Below, piece after piece: positions 1 through 8,746 of a stretch of DNA of 32,945 nucleotides. The notes beneath the pieces were generated by a model. That model saw only the letters and a list, made by a program, of their open reading frames with translations. It had not been told where the DNA came from and did not search any database. Positions within the stretch are counted from its first letter, which is position 1, and each line of letters opens with the position of its first letter. Source of the stretch: an uncultured Anaerolineae bacterium (GTDB lineage Bacteria > Chloroflexota > Anaerolineae > Anaerolineales > Villigracilaceae); the NCBI GenBank assembly GCA_903908605.1, contig CAIVSQ010000046.1, positions 1 through 32,945 of the forward strand, written 5' to 3'. The position numbers were made by a program, and so were the translations under genes.

Positions 1-1029
1 CCTGTCCTCAGCCGCACTCCGAGCCTTACCCCGACCATCTCACCGACCCGCACTCCGACCGTGACCTTGACGCCCTACCTGAGCCGGACACCGACCGTCA
101 CCAGCACGCTGACCCTCACCAAAACGCCAACCGTCACGCGCACTGTCACGCAAACCTACACGCCGACTGTCACGCTGACGCCTTTCCTCAGCCGCACTCC
201 GACCGTGACCGTGACGCCCTACCTGAGCCGGACACCGACCATCACCAGCACGCTGACCCTCACCAAAACGCCAACCGTTACACGAACGGTTACGCTGACT
301 TACACACCTGCATTCACTGCAACACCCTATCTGAGTCGCACGCCGACCGTCACAAGAACGCCCACGCCTACAAAAACGGCTTCCTTAACGTTCACAGCCA
401 CCATTACCAGGACTGTCAGCCCAAGTTTCACACCGACAATAACAAAGACCAGCCGCCCAACTGCGACAATAACCCTGACCGCCACGATCACCCCGACGCG
501 CAAGGCGACCAATACGCCCACGGTGACCAACACGAACGCCCCGACCTTTACACCCCGGCCGATATTGGTGCTTACCCTCGCGCCAACCCAAACCAAAAAG
601 CCACAGGCAAGTGCCACACGCATGCCGGCCAAATCCTTGACCCCCACGGCCGAAGCTACTCACAGCCCAAGTCTCACACCTACAATCACCGACACACGGG
701 TGCCAACCAGGACAGCCGCACTCGGCTTAACCCTGCCAGCGAGCATGACATTGACCGCAAGCGCATCCCCCCAGCCAACCATGACGAGCACAACCGGGCC
801 AACTGAAACGCCATTGCAACCTGGGGAGATCACCACAGCTACGAACCCAGCGTCTGCCACGCCTGCGCAGACCCAGCCTAATCAACCCACGCCCTCGGCC
901 ACGCCGGTCAGCATGCCCGGTTCAAAGTCAGCCACCCCCGGCTGGGTGCCCATCGCGCTGGTAGGCATTATGCTGCTCGGATTGGTTCTGGCCACCGTGT
1001 ACAGGTGGCGACGCGGTAAGTTGCTGTAA
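1..1029 (+). CDS. Thr/Pro-rich mucin-like surface protein, C-terminal membrane anchor (5' partial)
   Basis: The reading frame is open from base 1, so the start lies outside the window; 342 residues are visible. Almost all of it is a low-complexity Thr/Pro/Ser stalk built on TPTVT and TPYLSRTPT units, with no folded domain that I can recognise. The last 30 or so residues are a hydrophobic segment (VPIALVGIMLLGLVLATVY) followed by RWRRGK, a typical single-pass anchor with the basic tail in the cytoplasm. The likely role is an extended, possibly glycosylated, cell-surface spacer carrying whatever domain lies upstream; that domain is not visible. Such linkers are common in Anaerolineae. The stalk includes a 144-bp tandem duplication, annotated separately. 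The function is unknown, but the coding call is strong. Confidence 0.8.
   Translation, partial: PVLSRTPSLTPTISPTRTPTVTLTPYLSRTPTVTSTLTLTKTPTVTRTVTQTYTPTVTLTPFLSRTPTVTVTPYLSRTPTITSTLTLTKTPTVTRTVTLTYTPAFTATPYLSRTPTVTRTPTPTKTASLTFTATITRTVSPSFTPTITKTSRPTATITLTATITPTRKATNTPTVTNTNAPTFTPRPILVLTLAPTQTKKPQASATRMPAKSLTPTAEATHSPSLTPTITDTRVPTRTAALGLTLPASMTLTASASPQPTMTSTTGPTETPLQPGEITTATNPASATPAQTQPNQPTPSATPVSMPGSKSATPGWVPIALVGIMLLGLVLATVYRWRRGKLL
49..336 (+). repeat. Tandem 144-bp coding repeat, two copies
   Basis: Copy 1 begins at 49 and copy 2 at 193, a period of 144 bp or 48 codons. The first 90 or so bases of the two copies differ at only a few positions, for example gtgaccttg versus gtgaccgtg. A third, more diverged unit follows from about 320. 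The period is a multiple of three, so copy number can change without breaking the frame. Confidence 0.75.
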
Positions 1030-1151
1030 TAAAACCCTAATACTTTCAGACCATCCATACTTTATTAATGCGGTCAAACGCCCGTCAAGAATCCTCTTCT
1101 TACGCTTACAGCCGATTTCGTTGTACAATTGGCCCTCAGGAGATAGAGAAA

Positions 1152-1856
1152 ATGGCTAAAAAACAAAACAAAAAAATAAATAGAAAACAAGTTCCCCAAA
1201 AAATGAGCACCACCATGCAGTTTGCCATCGCCGCCGGGATTGTGGCTGTGGTCATTCTGGTTGGTTTGTTTGCATCTGGTCAGTTTAGCAAGAAACCTGC
1301 ACAGGCCAGTGCTACCCCGGAAACTCAGGCCGCACCACCAGTAAGTGGCAAGCAGTATGACAGTGCCCCCCCCATGACAATTGACACGAGCAAGCAGTAT
1401 TTTGCGACCTTCAAGATGGCCAAGGGTGGGGAATTTGTGGTTGAACTATACCCGACCAAAGCGCCGCTCACAGTCAACAGCTTTGTGTTCCTGGCTCGTG
1501 ACGGGTATTTTAACGGCGTTACTTTCCACCGTGTGCTGGAGGGTTTCATGGCCCAGGGTGGCGACCCCACCGGCACTGGCATGGGTGGCCCTGGCTACGA
1601 GTTCGTGAACGAAGACAGCGACCTGACCTTTGACAAACCAGGCGTGATGGCAATGGCTAATGCCGGGCGCGATACCAACGGCAGCCAGTTCTTCATCACC
1701 TTTGGCCCAACAGAACAACTCAACGGTGGCTACACCATTTTTGGACAGGTGACCAGTGGCATGGACGTGGTCAACGGCATCACCCGCCGCGATCCCGAAC
1801 AAAGCCCCGATTTCCCCGGTGACGCAATCGAAACCATCACCATCGAAGAAAAATAA
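1152..1856 (+). CDS. Membrane-anchored cyclophilin-type peptidyl-prolyl cis-trans isomerase
   Basis: This 234-residue protein has a basic N-terminus, one membrane segment at about 23-42 and a short linker, then a complete cyclophilin domain. Family motifs are present: FHRVLEGFMAQGGDPTGTG, MANAGRDTNGSQFFIT and GGYTIFGQV. Cyclophilins catalyse prolyl peptide-bond isomerisation; the anchor puts this one on the outer face of the membrane, suggesting a role in folding exported proteins. I chose the ATG at 1152 because AGGAGA lies 8 bases upstream; the in-frame ATG at 1068 has no such site and adds 28 unlike residues. A strong terminator follows directly. Confidence 0.9.
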   Translation: MAKKQNKKINRKQVPQKMSTTMQFAIAAGIVAVVILVGLFASGQFSKKPAQASATPETQAAPPVSGKQYDSAPPMTIDTSKQYFATFKMAKGGEFVVELYPTKAPLTVNSFVFLARDGYFNGVTFHRVLEGFMAQGGDPTGTGMGGPGYEFVNEDSDLTFDKPGVMAMANAGRDTNGSQFFITFGPTEQLNGGYTIFGQVTSGMDVVNGITRRDPEQSPDFPGDAIETITIEEK

Positions 1857-1861
1857 GTGCA

Positions 1862-1894
1862 AAAAAAGCCCTGGAAAAAATCCAGGGCTTTTTT
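1862..1894. terminator. Bidirectional Rho-independent terminator
   Basis: GCCCTGGA (1868-1875) and TCCAGGGC (1881-1888) form an 8-bp perfect stem with an all-A loop, flanked by an A-run on the left and six Ts on the right. It can serve both the cyclophilin gene and the convergent MFS gene. Confidence 0.9.
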
Positions 1895-1899
1895 GATTC

Positions 1900-3090
1900 T
1901 CATGCCACAGCAGGATCGGGTACTTGTATCTGCAAGACCACAAAAAAGTTCAGCACGGCAATGACAACCCCCAATAAGAAGACATACTGGAAGCCAAACG
2001 CATTCCAGATTACGCCACCCAGCAGAGCAACCAATATCGAAAAGATATGATCGATCGTCACACCGGCGCTGAGAGCCGCCTGAATATCTTCAGGTTGCAG
2101 TGCGATTTTTTTGATGTACATGGAGCGGGCCATGCTGACTGAAAACAACATCTGGTCAAACAGGTAAAACACGCATACCGCAATGAAGGCGATACCGGCA
2201 GGAAAAACAAACTTGGAGAAACCGTATCCCAGGCAGACGAACACCAGCAGGACCGCTTCTGAGGCCAGCACGAAACGCTCGCCCAGCTTATCGATCATAC
2301 GCCCCAGGAAAGGCTGGAAGATGATCCCGATCACACCCCCAATGGTCATCAGAGTGGCAATGGTTTGGGTGGGCTGGTTGAAAATGGTGACAATCACCCA
2401 CGGTGCAAAAGTGATGAACAGCTGTTTGCGCGAACCTGACAGGACGTTCAACAGGTAGAAAAGATTGTATTCCTTGCGAAGCTTGAGAAATTCGCGTGGG
2501 CGGGTGGTATCTTCCGGTTTCATGCTGTACATTAAAACAGCCGCGATCCCCAAACCAATGGCCGACATGACAAAGGAATGCTGAAAAGTAAACCCCAGAT
2601 ACTTGAAGCCCACAAAAACCAGGAAGCTTCCACCAATGGCGGCCATATTGCGAATGGCATTCAACTGGCCAAGACGCTGACCCGTTTTACCGGGTTCAGC
2701 TAGCTCCATGCCGATTGTGGATGCGATCGGCATGAACAAATGCTGGCCCTGGCTGTATATAAACAGGAAGAAGACCATCAGCGCGTAGGTAGGAGCAAAG
2801 AATCCGATCAGCAATACCCCCACAAAGCTGAGCACCAGCGAAAGCGCACCCAGGCGCCGGCTGCACAAGAACCATAGCAACGCTGTCACAAAGACCACCA
2901 GGAAACCAGGCAACTCCCGTGGAAATTCGATAAAAGAACGTTGAAAACCGCTCAGGGCATACCGTTCGTTTAAAAAGTTATTAAAGGTTGAATCAAATAT
3001 GCTGTAGGCTATGCCCATGGAGAGGGATGCAAATGCGAATAATTTCAATTCACGCGGGGCAGTGCCCAGGCGATTTAACCAGGTTGTCAT
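1900..3090 (-). CDS. MFS transporter, 12 TM
   Basis: This 396-residue, very hydrophobic protein shows about twelve membrane segments in two halves, with a charged central loop (MKPEDTTRPREFLKLRKEY, about 190-208) as in the major facilitator superfamily. A motif-A-like stretch, GRMIDKLGERF, lies after the first helices of the second half. The substrate cannot be read from the sequence. The start has a purine-rich AAGGGAAAG just upstream. It stands alone, ending at the shared terminator at 1862-1894, and is preceded on the same strand by the DUF4404 gene and its hairpin. Confidence 0.85.
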   Translation of the reverse strand: MTTWLNRLGTAPRELKLFAFASLSMGIAYSIFDSTFNNFLNERYALSGFQRSFIEFPRELPGFLVVFVTALLWFLCSRRLGALSLVLSFVGVLLIGFFAPTYALMVFFLFIYSQGQHLFMPIASTIGMELAEPGKTGQRLGQLNAIRNMAAIGGSFLVFVGFKYLGFTFQHSFVMSAIGLGIAAVLMYSMKPEDTTRPREFLKLRKEYNLFYLLNVLSGSRKQLFITFAPWVIVTIFNQPTQTIATLMTIGGVIGIIFQPFLGRMIDKLGERFVLASEAVLLVFVCLGYGFSKFVFPAGIAFIAVCVFYLFDQMLFSVSMARSMYIKKIALQPEDIQAALSAGVTIDHIFSILVALLGGVIWNAFGFQYVFLLGVVIAVLNFFVVLQIQVPDPAVA

Positions 3091-3202
3091 ACTTTCCCTT
3101 TTCTTGCTACCTGAAATTTGGATCTATTGAATGCAGGTATGATAGCCCTTGTCGCTGGGATGTGCAAGCTCGTCTTCATGCCAAAAGCTTATCCTTTTAT
3201 TA

Positions 3203-3245
3203 AAGCAAACGACCTTCGGGATATTCACCCAAAGGTCGTTTGCTT
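3203..3245 (-). terminator. Long hairpin, probable terminator of the DUF4404 gene
   Basis: AAGCAAACGACCTT (3203-3216) pairs perfectly with AAGGTCGTTTGCTT (3232-3245), a 14-bp stem with a 15-nt loop in which GGG and CCC can pair further. On the minus strand it is followed by TTAATAAAAGG, so the U-tract is weak. Confidence 0.65.
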
Positions 3246-3261
3246 CAGGCTGGTGGGGATA

Positions 3262-3534
3262 TTAAATACCAGCGTTGCTCAACCCTTCCATGATTTTGGA
3301 AAGGATATTGGTCAACGTAGGATGGGTAATCTCAAAATGGCGGACAGATTCGTCCATACGATCCATCACGCCTCGCTCCGCATAAGGTTGCTTGTCATCT
3401 GACCTGGCCAACAATTCGCGAATATCATTTCCAAGGTCCTGAAGCAGTTCTCGGCCCTTATCATCCACGCTTTGCGTATGCTCAATTTCCGAATGAAGCT
3501 GTTCCAGAAGCTTACGTAAACCCTGTTCGTCCAT
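3262..3534 (-). CDS. DUF4404 family protein
   Basis: This small acidic protein (90 residues from the second ATG) is predicted mostly helical. The pattern LRKLLEQLHSEIE near the start and the ending VRHFEITHPTLTNILSKIMEGLSNAGI (key part HPTLT...L.NAGI) match my memory of the DUF4404 family, whose function is unknown. The ORF can start at 3540 or 3534; AAGGAGG lies 1 base from the first ATG but 7 from the second, so 3534 is preferred. It is followed by a 14-bp hairpin. It may belong to the upstream minus-strand run, but about 100 bases separate it from the next gene. Confidence 0.75.
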   Translation of the reverse strand: MDEQGLRKLLEQLHSEIEHTQSVDDKGRELLQDLGNDIRELLARSDDKQPYAERGVMDRMDESVRHFEITHPTLTNILSKIMEGLSNAGI

Positions 3535-3634
3535 GATCATGCCTCCTTGAATTTATCAGACAATTTCACTTTCATTTTACAACGTTTCGGCCAAAACAAG
3601 TGAGCCAAGCGGCATCAGGATCAAAGAAAAACGC

Positions 3635-3892
3635 CTAGTGCAAGATTTCCTCATCGGCCAGATCGGCCTCCTTGAGAATTTTCAGAGCATCAGCCTTAAT
3701 CTCAGCCCCCGCACCGGCGGAATGCGGCAAATATTTAACCAGGTCACGAGCCTGGCGCAGCAGGTCTTTCACCTGGGCGACATAAGAAAAGTCATATTTA
3801 CCGCCATCTGTGGGCAGGGGGTATTCGCGCGCTTTTTGAATCAGGGCACGGGCGAGGACCAGGCGTTCGGCAGCGGGGATCAGGCGGGGCAT
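3635..3892 (-). CDS. Small conserved hypothetical protein
   Basis: This 85-residue soluble protein is mainly helical, with no Cys and no membrane segment. I do not recognise a family. It has a good ribosome site (AAGGAGA, 6 bases before the ATG) and sits 32 bases downstream of the lipoprotein gene on the same strand, so it is likely cotranscribed. The repeated pattern of Leu/Ala with Arg/Lys and Asp/Glu (ARALIQKAREYPL, VKDLLRQARDLVKYL) suggests two or three amphipathic helices. No function is proposed. Confidence 0.7.
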   Translation of the reverse strand: MPRLIPAAERLVLARALIQKAREYPLPTDGGKYDFSYVAQVKDLLRQARDLVKYLPHSAGAGAEIKADALKILKEADLADEEILH

Positions 3893-3924
3893 ATTTTCTC
3901 CTTGGAACCATACACGAATAACAT

Positions 3925-4497
3925 TTAAGGGCAGCGCGGTGAGTAAGATACTTCGGTTGCAAAGACCTGGGTCTGGCCCAGCCGTTGATTACTTTTATCC
4001 AACCCTACAAACTGGTACTGCAACCAGGCATCCCTGTAGCGGGCATCCTCAGGCAGGGCAGTGGGTGCGAGGATAATTTCGTATAACCCAGAACCTGCCG
4101 GACGCATGGACAAATTGATCCAGGCTGTCACAAGCCCGGTCGCTTTGTCCTTCAGGCGGAATAGCAATAATACCTGGGTAATGTCAGGCGAACCAGCCCG
4201 AACATCAAAAATGATCTCCTGCGGATCACATCTCAGGTGGAGTTGGTCGGAGGAACGGCTGAGTTTTTCAAATAAACCAGCTTCCTCCGCTGCAACCAGG
4301 GTGGCGGTCTGCCTGGGAGCCTGGGTTGGCGTGGAAGCCGGTGTCGGAGCTGGTGTAAGCGTCGCCTGGCTGGCTGGGGGTGCTGGTGTGGGTACAGCAG
4401 GCAGGGCAGCTGGGCTGGCACAGGCGGTCAACATCCACACCAGCCCGCAAATTACCGCTCCAAACCTGGCCAAGCGATCCCGCCGGATTATATCCAC
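3925..4497 (-). CDS. Putative lipoprotein with Thr/Pro linker
   Basis: The 190-residue protein begins with a signal peptide ending in a lipobox (MLTAC, Cys about 26), then a linker rich in Pro, Thr and Ala (about 30-65), then a 115-residue globular domain of predicted beta strands with two Cys (LHLRCDPQE and the C-terminal SPRCP). The domain is not a family I can name. The GTG start at 4497 overlaps the end of the upstream membrane-protein gene by 10 bp, implying translational coupling; a TTG eight codons later would give a more compact signal peptide. It is probably displayed on the outer face of the membrane. Confidence 0.75.
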   Translation of the reverse strand: MDIIRRDRLARFGAVICGLVWMLTACASPAALPAVPTPAPPASQATLTPAPTPASTPTQAPRQTATLVAAEEAGLFEKLSRSSDQLHLRCDPQEIIFDVRAGSPDITQVLLLFRLKDKATGLVTAWINLSMRPAGSGLYEIILAPTALPEDARYRDAWLQYQFVGLDKSNQRLGQTQVFATEVSYSPRCP

Positions 4498-5111
4498 CCC
4501 AGTAGACCAGCGAAAACCACCAGCATGAACGCATCCACGCCAACGATCGTTGATATAAAAGCGATTTGTTTTTTGGGCTGCCAGTCATAACACGAAAACG
4601 CAGCCCAAAAGAAGGGGATGTAAACCGTCAGGAATACGGGCAATGCGCCCCACCATGGATAAATCCAAACAAATACAGGGGTACGCACCAAGAATATTTC
4701 AACAATGGCGAAGAAAGCAGCATTGCCAAGAATGAAAAGCCAGCGATTGTTGATCCCCAGGATTTTCATGCGAGGATCATTGGGCAACAGCTTGCTCATT
4801 ACCAGGCCGGCGATTGAAAACATGAAACTCAACTCGATGCCCACCCCAACCAGAAGGAGAAACGCAGTACCGGTCGGCACGGTCCACAAAGCATGACCGC
4901 TGAAGTGCTGGATCAAGGCGTTGAGAATTTCGAAGAACCAGTGCACTGCATAGAGCGCCAGCCCGGCGGCAATGCCCTTCCAGTTTCGGTTGGCAATCTC
5001 AGTCATGTAAACATAGACCACCAATGCCAGCAGGCTGATCACGTACCACTGGAAATTCTCACCACTGCGCAAAATCCGCAGGGCTAATGCAGTTGATTCA
5101 GGGTTATTCAT
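4488..5111 (-). CDS. Integral membrane protein, about 6 TM, unknown family
   Basis: This 207-residue protein has six clear hydrophobic segments (about 22-40, 48-68, 82-105, 122-145, 150-172, 180-205) and short loops. Short conserved-looking stretches include HWFFEILNALIQHFSGHALW and WIYPWWGALPVF, but I cannot assign a family. The ribosome site GAGGAGAAA precedes the ATG. It starts 12 bases after the LysM lipoprotein ends and overlaps the next lipoprotein, so the three form an operon of envelope proteins. Transport or sensing roles are both possible; neither is supported by a motif. Confidence 0.75.
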   Translation of the reverse strand: MNNPESTALALRILRSGENFQWYVISLLALVVYVYMTEIANRNWKGIAAGLALYAVHWFFEILNALIQHFSGHALWTVPTGTAFLLLVGVGIELSFMFSIAGLVMSKLLPNDPRMKILGINNRWLFILGNAAFFAIVEIFLVRTPVFVWIYPWWGALPVFLTVYIPFFWAAFSCYDWQPKKQIAFISTIVGVDAFMLVVFAGLLGWI

Positions 5112-5123
5112 CGCTTTTTCTCC

Positions 5124-6128
5124 TCATGGCCGGGCTTCAACCCAAATTTCCACGCGCTCAATCGCTGTTTCCAGGCTGTAGACAGAGAGTAAAAAGGGCT
5201 GCGAAGCACCTGGTTGCAAACTGCCACTCCACTCCCAACGCCGGCTGCCGGTCATCCGACCCTGCGAGTCATAACAAACGGCAACCAGCCATATGGATGA
5301 AGCTGGTTTTTGATCTCCCGCCAGGCTGACCTGACCCTGCACCTGCGCCGAAAGCCCGTCCCAACGAATGCTGGTCAATAAGTTACGCACTTCAGTCCGC
5401 AGGTAACGCTGATCGCCGGCATTCATCAACATTGCGGTCAGCACCCGTGATTGGATACGGGCATCGGTCACACCTGTTTTAAAATAGACGACAGCTGGCA
5501 GGGCAGCGCCCGCCGGAAGGACATTCAATGGCAGGATGGCCTCAAGGCTCTCCACGGTTTGACCCTGCTGGTCAAGCAGATCCACCATTAGCCGGATGTT
5601 TTCCAAGGGTCTGGGGTAAGGATTGGAGATAGGGACAATGCATGTGGTGCCAGTGCCAGACGGACGGCAAAAAGCAGGACCAGGTTGCAGCGGCACAGGC
5701 GTGCTGAGCGCAACACCATTTCCATCCACCATCGCAGGAGGGATAACAAGCGACTGCCCGAGTGCCAGGTCCTGCGGGATGACTTTCGGGTTGGCTGCCA
5801 GCAAATCATCGACGCTAATTCCAAAACGTTTGGCAATCGAACTGAGGGTGTCATTGGCGACCACCTGGTAAATGACAGGGGTTGGGGTAAAGACAGCAGT
5901 CGGGCTGGGTGACACCGTCATGGTCGGAAAAACCAGCAATGTACGTGTTTGATAAGGAACCAGGGTGCTTACTTGAGTCGGAACCGGCGGCGTCTGGGTG
6001 GCAACACATCCGGATATCAGCGAACTCGCCAGGATAAACATGATCAAGCCACCGAAAGCCCTTACCAGGGTAACCAGTGAGAAAATATAATTCCAGTACA
6101 GCCGGCATGGACCTGGCAAATTTATCAT
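5124..6128 (-). CDS. LysM-domain lipoprotein
   Basis: From the ATG at 6128 the protein is 334 residues: a hydrophobic signal with lipobox ISGC (Cys 41), a Thr/Pro-rich linker, one LysM domain at about 86-130 (YQVVANDTLSSIAKRFG ... NPKVIPQDLALGQSLVIP), and a 190-residue predicted beta-rich C-terminal region with a Cys pair. LysM domains bind N-acetylglucosamine glycans such as peptidoglycan, so this probably links the membrane to the wall. The start is uncertain: ATGs at 6173 and 6128 and a TTG at 6191 are all in frame, with only weak ribosome sites. It is first in an operon with the 6-TM protein and a second lipoprotein. Confidence 0.8.
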   Translation of the reverse strand: MINLPGPCRLYWNYIFSLVTLVRAFGGLIMFILASSLISGCVATQTPPVPTQVSTLVPYQTRTLLVFPTMTVSPSPTAVFTPTPVIYQVVANDTLSSIAKRFGISVDDLLAANPKVIPQDLALGQSLVIPPAMVDGNGVALSTPVPLQPGPAFCRPSGTGTTCIVPISNPYPRPLENIRLMVDLLDQQGQTVESLEAILPLNVLPAGAALPAVVYFKTGVTDARIQSRVLTAMLMNAGDQRYLRTEVRNLLTSIRWDGLSAQVQGQVSLAGDQKPASSIWLVAVCYDSQGRMTGSRRWEWSGSLQPGASQPFLLSVYSLETAIERVEIWVEARP

Positions 6129-6301
6129 CCATCCTATTGTCACCCTTTTCAGTTTTTTTGGCAATACGCCCATATTCCTTGAATACGCCAAGGAGGATAA
6201 AACATAGGTAGATAATTGTGTTATCCATGGATAACGGACATGGGCCTGACAAATTAACCCAATCTTGATTTCCCTATCATCAAAAATGAAAAGCGTTTCT
6301 C

Positions 6302-6330
6302 TTGCCCGGTCTGATGTGCTGTGCTAAACT
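6302..6330 (+). promoter_or_regulatory. Promoter of the TPR gene (leaderless)
   Basis: TTGCCC at 6302-6307, a 17-bp spacer and an extended -10 (TGCTAAACT, hexamer 6325-6330). The expected transcription start falls on the ATG at 6337, and there is no Shine-Dalgarno site, so the mRNA is probably leaderless. Confidence 0.6.
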
Positions 6331-6336
6331 GAATAT

Positions 6337-8178
6337 ATGCTGCCAGACAAACAAAAACCCGAACTTACCCCTGAAGAATCCATGTTCATTGAGGCCAAAG
6401 AGGCTGTACACGCAAACAACCTTGCGCGTGCACGTGATCTCATGACCAGGCTGTTACAAACCAACCAGCAGAACCCGGAATACTGGGTGTGGTTAAGTGC
6501 TGCCATGGAAACTCCAAAAGAACGCCTGTATTGTCTGCAAACAGCCTACAAAATCGATCCATCCCACCCTGCGGCAAAACGCGGCCTGGCCATCCTGGGG
6601 TCACTTCCTCAGGCCGAGGTCCTGCCACCATTCCCAATGAACCACCCGCGCCCCTGGGAAGCCAGGCTAAAACAGGCCGAGGAAAAACCAAAAACTGCCA
6701 AGAGCCCGGCCTTCAGGCTGATCGTCGCAATCGGGGCGATTGTTCTGCTGCTAATCGGTGCCGGGGTTGGCGTTAGTATACTGACCAAGAAGCCGGTGGC
6801 CACCCAAGCTCCGATTGGCACTCCACGACCAACCGTGACTCCCTATGCGACAAACAGCAACGCAGACATCCCGGTTGTAAATACCCTGCGCCCACTTGCA
6901 GACCTGATCAGCACTCCCTATACCCCCACCCCAATCTATGCGGCCACTCCACACGGCGATATCGCCGGGGATAGCTACCGTGGCGCGATGCGGGCCTATA
7001 AAAACGGGCAGTGGGAAAATGTGGCAAACATGATGGCTCAAGTGGCAACAGCCCAGCCCGGCTCAGTTGATGCTTTGTATTTTATCGGCGAGGCGAAGCG
7101 TTTGAGCGGGCAGTACCAGGCAGCCATTAATGAATTCAACACAGCCATCGCGCTCAATCCAAAATTTGCGCCTTCCTACCTCGGGCGGGCCCGGGCCGAT
7201 CACGCCTTGAATCCCAAGAAAAACATTCTTGAGGATTTAACCAAGACCATTGACCTGGATCCGAATTACGCCGAAGCCTACATGGAACGCGGGATGTATT
7301 ACATCGAGTTAAAAGATTTCAAAGCAGCCCAAGCCGATTTGCAAATGACCGCCAGCCTGGGCGATTCTCCCATGGTGGAACTCAGCTTGGCCAAGCTTTA
7401 CCTCGCCCAGCAGGATAATGAAGCTGCCCTGGAAGCAGCCAAACGTGCAAACCAGATGGACTTGAGCATGTTGGAGGGTTACCTGGTGCTGGGAATGGCC
7501 TACCGGGCCAACAATCAGACCATACAGGCAGTGGAAGTGTTGGAAACCTACCTGAAGTACCAACCAGACAATGCCGAAGCCTTTGCCGTACTGGGGGCCG
7601 CCTATTACAACCGGGGCGAATTTGATAAAGCCGAAGTCAATCTGCTTGAATCGCTGCGGCTAAATCAATACAACGTGGACGGTTATTTCTGGCTTGGCCA
7701 AACTTACCTGCAGCTGGAAAAATTTGATAAAGCCATTTCAAATTTCCAAAAAGCACGCGACATGGATGAAGCCTCATTTGACATAGGCGAAGGGCTCGCC
7801 AAAGCCTACATGGGCAAATTGGAATTCAATAATGCCTATATTGCCATCATCAAAGTGGAAAAATCAGCCGAAACGCCTCAACAAAAAGCACGCTTTATTT
7901 ACATCCGTGCACTTTCGCTGGACCAACTCAACCAACCCGAGGCAGCTTACCGCGATTGGCTTGAAATCAGCAAAATGACAACCGATGCAACTACGGACGA
8001 GATGATTCAAACTGCATTACGCCGGTTGACCGAGCTGCGCACGGCTACCCCCACCATTACCGCAACCAGTACAAAGTTGCCGACCATGGCGCCCGGAACC
8101 TTACGCCCCACCATCACTCCCAAGCCATCCGACACACGCGTACCCACCATCACCCCCAAGGTTACCCCAACCCCATAA
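6337..8178 (+). CDS. Membrane-anchored TPR-repeat protein
   Basis: This 613-residue protein has an N-terminal cytoplasmic part of about 125 residues with one or two degenerate TPR-like units (ending DPSHPAAKRGLAILG), a single membrane helix near 130-150 (LIVAIGAIVLLLIGAGVGV), a Thr/Pro linker, then at least eight tetratricopeptide repeats (about 215-545; for example GQYQAAINEFNTAIALNPKF and GEFDKAEVNLLESLRLNQYN), and a Thr/Pro-rich tail. TPR arrays are protein-interaction scaffolds; here the array faces outwards, so it may organise envelope complexes. No catalytic motif is seen. The gene has its own promoter and starts without a ribosome site. Confidence 0.85.
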   Translation: MLPDKQKPELTPEESMFIEAKEAVHANNLARARDLMTRLLQTNQQNPEYWVWLSAAMETPKERLYCLQTAYKIDPSHPAAKRGLAILGSLPQAEVLPPFPMNHPRPWEARLKQAEEKPKTAKSPAFRLIVAIGAIVLLLIGAGVGVSILTKKPVATQAPIGTPRPTVTPYATNSNADIPVVNTLRPLADLISTPYTPTPIYAATPHGDIAGDSYRGAMRAYKNGQWENVANMMAQVATAQPGSVDALYFIGEAKRLSGQYQAAINEFNTAIALNPKFAPSYLGRARADHALNPKKNILEDLTKTIDLDPNYAEAYMERGMYYIELKDFKAAQADLQMTASLGDSPMVELSLAKLYLAQQDNEAALEAAKRANQMDLSMLEGYLVLGMAYRANNQTIQAVEVLETYLKYQPDNAEAFAVLGAAYYNRGEFDKAEVNLLESLRLNQYNVDGYFWLGQTYLQLEKFDKAISNFQKARDMDEASFDIGEGLAKAYMGKLEFNNAYIAIIKVEKSAETPQQKARFIYIRALSLDQLNQPEAAYRDWLEISKMTTDATTDEMIQTALRRLTELRTATPTITATSTKLPTMAPGTLRPTITPKPSDTRVPTITPKVTPTP

Positions 8179-8224
8179 ACAACCCTGTCAACCCGACAGG
8201 TAAATCAGCTCGTAGAGAAAACTC

Positions 8225-8686
8225 GTGCCCACCAAACCCAACAAAAAGCAACAAAAGAAAAGCTCTTTGGCGCAATATGTACGCCAGCCGATTGTCCAGA
8301 TCGGGATCGTACTGGTTGCCGTATTAATCATCGTCGTGATTTTTACCCTCACCCGCAGTGGTAATTCCGGCGCGGAAGCAGCCGAAATCAGTGTTACACG
8401 GGCACACCAGCTTTACCAGCAAAAAGGCGTCTTTTTTGTCGACGTACGCGAACAAGATGAATGGGATTCATTCCACATACCCGGCACCACGTTAATCCCC
8501 AAAGGACAGCTGGCCAACCGTTTGATCGAAGTTCCAAAGGATCAACAAATTGTGGTGGTTTGCCGCTCTGGCAACCGCTCACAACAGGGGCGCGATATAC
8601 TGCTCCAGGCCGGCTACACCAAGGTCACCAGTATGGCCGGTGGGGTTACCGAATGGAAAACACAGGGGTTTCCGATCGAGCCTTAA
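8225..8686 (+). CDS. Membrane-anchored rhodanese-like domain protein
   Basis: The 153-residue protein has a very basic N-terminus (KPNKKQQKK), one membrane helix (about 22-42) and a single rhodanese domain at about 55-150. The domain shows VDVREQDEW...HIPGT and the active-site loop VVVCRSGNRSQQG with catalytic Cys113. Rhodanese domains carry a persulfide on this Cys and transfer sulfane sulfur, or serve in redox or sulfur trafficking; the anchor puts this one on the outer face of the membrane. The start is GTG at 8225 with only a weak purine stretch upstream. It lies 46 bases after the TPR gene and ends at a strong terminator. Confidence 0.85.
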   Translation: MPTKPNKKQQKKSSLAQYVRQPIVQIGIVLVAVLIIVVIFTLTRSGNSGAEAAEISVTRAHQLYQQKGVFFVDVREQDEWDSFHIPGTTLIPKGQLANRLIEVPKDQQIVVVCRSGNRSQQGRDILLQAGYTKVTSMAGGVTEWKTQGFPIEP

Positions 8687-8700
8687 TAAAATTCGAAGAT

Positions 8701-8746
8701 AAAAAAGCGGCGGTCAGTTTATTCACCTGATCGCCGCTTTTTTTTT
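8701..8746. terminator. Bidirectional Rho-independent terminator
   Basis: GCGGCGGTCAG (8707-8717) and CTGATCGCCGC (8727-8737) pair over 11 bp with one G-U, with A6 on the left and a T-run of nine on the right. It serves the rhodanese gene and the convergent DUF971 gene. Confidence 0.9.

Noticed and set aside
49-336. Direct repeats as a CRISPR-like array
   Set aside because: The repeats are coding, in frame, contiguous, and lack unique spacers.
1446-1943. Minus-strand ORF of 165 residues across the cyclophilin gene
   Set aside because: It runs antisense to a clear cyclophilin domain and crosses a terminator.
5851-6252. Minus-strand ORF of 133 residues upstream of the LysM gene
   Set aside because: It is out of frame within the LysM lipoprotein gene and has Cys/His-rich, shadow-like composition.
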